Made by a program: the position numbers and the translations under genes. Shown in pieces: positions 63,217 through 64,000 of a DNA stretch of 64,000 bases; the stretch's first letter is position 1; each line of letters opens with the position of its first letter. A model generated the notes under the pieces. It saw nothing but the letters and a program-made list of their open reading frames with translations. It searched no databases and was not told where the DNA came from. Origin of the DNA: Endotrypanum monterogeii (Eukaryota; Euglenozoa; Kinetoplastea; Trypanosomatida; Trypanosomatidae); the NCBI GenBank assembly GCA_000333855.2, contig CM007316.1, positions 562,804-626,803 of the forward strand. The letters are read 5' to 3'.

Positions 63217-63252
<36 letters not shown>
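63216..63252. repeat. (TA)n microsatellite
   Basis: About 17 AT units with one C interruption. Confidence 0.94.
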
Positions 63253-63255
<3 letters not shown>

Positions 63256-63958
63256 AGAAATGAGCACTATTCATAGTGAAAAAAAAAATCGAAAGCAGCA
63301 AGGCTGAGTGCTTTCCTCACTTACCTCCAGTAGCTTCCCTCGGCCTCCTCAACTGCATCTTCACGCATCCACGTCGACGCAGCTCAAAGACACCAGAGGT
63401 TGAGAAAAGCGAACAAGCACCGGCAAGGAAGAAGTCCAGACGGGAAATGGCGAGGGAAGCACGTGCGCGGGACCCAGAAATAATAACAATAATGACGAAC
63501 CGCAAAAGAATGAAGCTGCTCCTCCTCCCCTCCCTTTCTCTCACCCGGAACAGAACAAAAGTAACCAAGAACAAAATAGTTCTCGAGTGTTTTTTTTCCC
63601 CAACAGAACACAAACGAGTCGTGCTCAACTCCCCTGGAAGAGTTGCGACGCCAGAGGCAAAAATAAGAAAAAAACAAGTGTATCCGTAGGAGATGGGGGC
63701 ATGAAGTACTTGATCTCAACGGAGAGCGGTGGTGTGTGTGCGATTTCCGTCATTCAAGAATAGGTTAGGAACCCATTGCTATTCCACTCATCCGAAGCAC
63801 TATCGTTCGATACATAATCGATGATTTTCCTCAGTATATCGCAGAAAAAAAAAGAGGTGAGAGGGAGAGGGGTGCTGACGCTCTGGGCTGCTCAACTTCG
63901 TTTCTATGCCTCAACTCCCCGTTAGAGAAACACAAACCTACAAAAAAAATGTGTGTGT

Positions 63959-63979
63959 GGGGGGGGGGGGGGGGGGGGG
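63959..63979. repeat. Poly-G run
   Basis: 21 consecutive G, preceded by TG repeats, then purine-rich sequence to the window end. Length in the genome is uncertain because such runs are hard to sequence. Confidence 0.9.
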
Positions 63980-64000
63980 AGGGGAGGGGGAGGGGCCTAC

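Larger units (their letters stand above)
61030..64000. other. Right-end spacer, no gene seen
   Basis: About 3 kb of A/T runs and repeats: (TAA)-(TA) tract 62519-62569, (TA)n at 63216-63252, and a G21 run at 63959-63979 followed by GA/GGA sequence at the edge. Short frames on both strands are built from homopolymers. The next gene of the cluster is presumably beyond the edge. Confidence 0.62.

Overview
The window looks like nuclear DNA of a trypanosomatid (Kinetoplastea). All 16 recognisable protein-coding genes lie on the minus strand, are intronless, and are separated by long gene-poor spacers. Many spacers carry minus-strand pyrimidine tracts followed by an AG just upstream of the start codon. 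This is the layout of one directional (polycistronic) gene cluster whose mRNAs are matured by trans-splicing. The phosphomannose isomerase, an IFT54-like flagellar protein, a PIF1-family helicase, a PSP1-domain protein and a Nudix hydrolase all fit that reading. I cannot name the genus. No strand switch, tRNA, rRNA, spliced-leader gene, CRISPR array or intact mobile element was found.

Layout from left to right (transcription runs right to left): a large unrecognised helical protein cut by the left edge (1-2367); an IFT54-like protein (4511-5350); a probable mitochondrial protein (7296-9272); a small basic Fyv7-like protein (13146-13718); a doublecortin-like protein (14897-15910); an FtsH/i-AAA-type protease (18059-20179); an unrecognised protein (22697-23410); a YqaJ/lambda-exonuclease-type nuclease (25085-27271); an RppH-like Nudix hydrolase (30914-31669); a PSP1-domain protein (33611-34882); a RING-like zinc-cluster protein (36371-39061); an ArfGAP (39873-42083); phosphomannose isomerase (44816-46099); a PIF1-type helicase (47380-50196); an unrecognised disordered protein (51359-53326); a NYN/PIN-like candidate nuclease (56590-57498); and a large unrecognised helical protein (58726-61029). 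From 61030 to the right edge no gene is seen. Counting the partial first gene, the total is 17.

The genes do not form a single pathway, as expected for a trypanosomatid cluster. Themes that recur are nucleic-acid enzymes (YqaJ nuclease, PIF1 helicase, NYN-like protein, Nudix, PSP1), cytoskeleton and flagellum (IFT54, doublecortin), membrane traffic (ArfGAP), mitochondrial proteostasis (FtsH) and sugar-nucleotide supply (PMI).

The spacers are the unusual part. Nearly all contain long (TA)n tracts, absent from every coding region. Some (TA)n tracts sit inside perfect or near-perfect inverted repeats just downstream of stop codons. Three assembly gaps (runs of N) interrupt (TA)n tracts. Each gap has on one side an insertion-rich, noisy copy of the unique sequence on the other side, which points to failed gap closure with uncorrected long reads rather than biology. 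Several long reading frames extend upstream through the splice-acceptor pyrimidine tract, so I chose internal ATG codons as starts.
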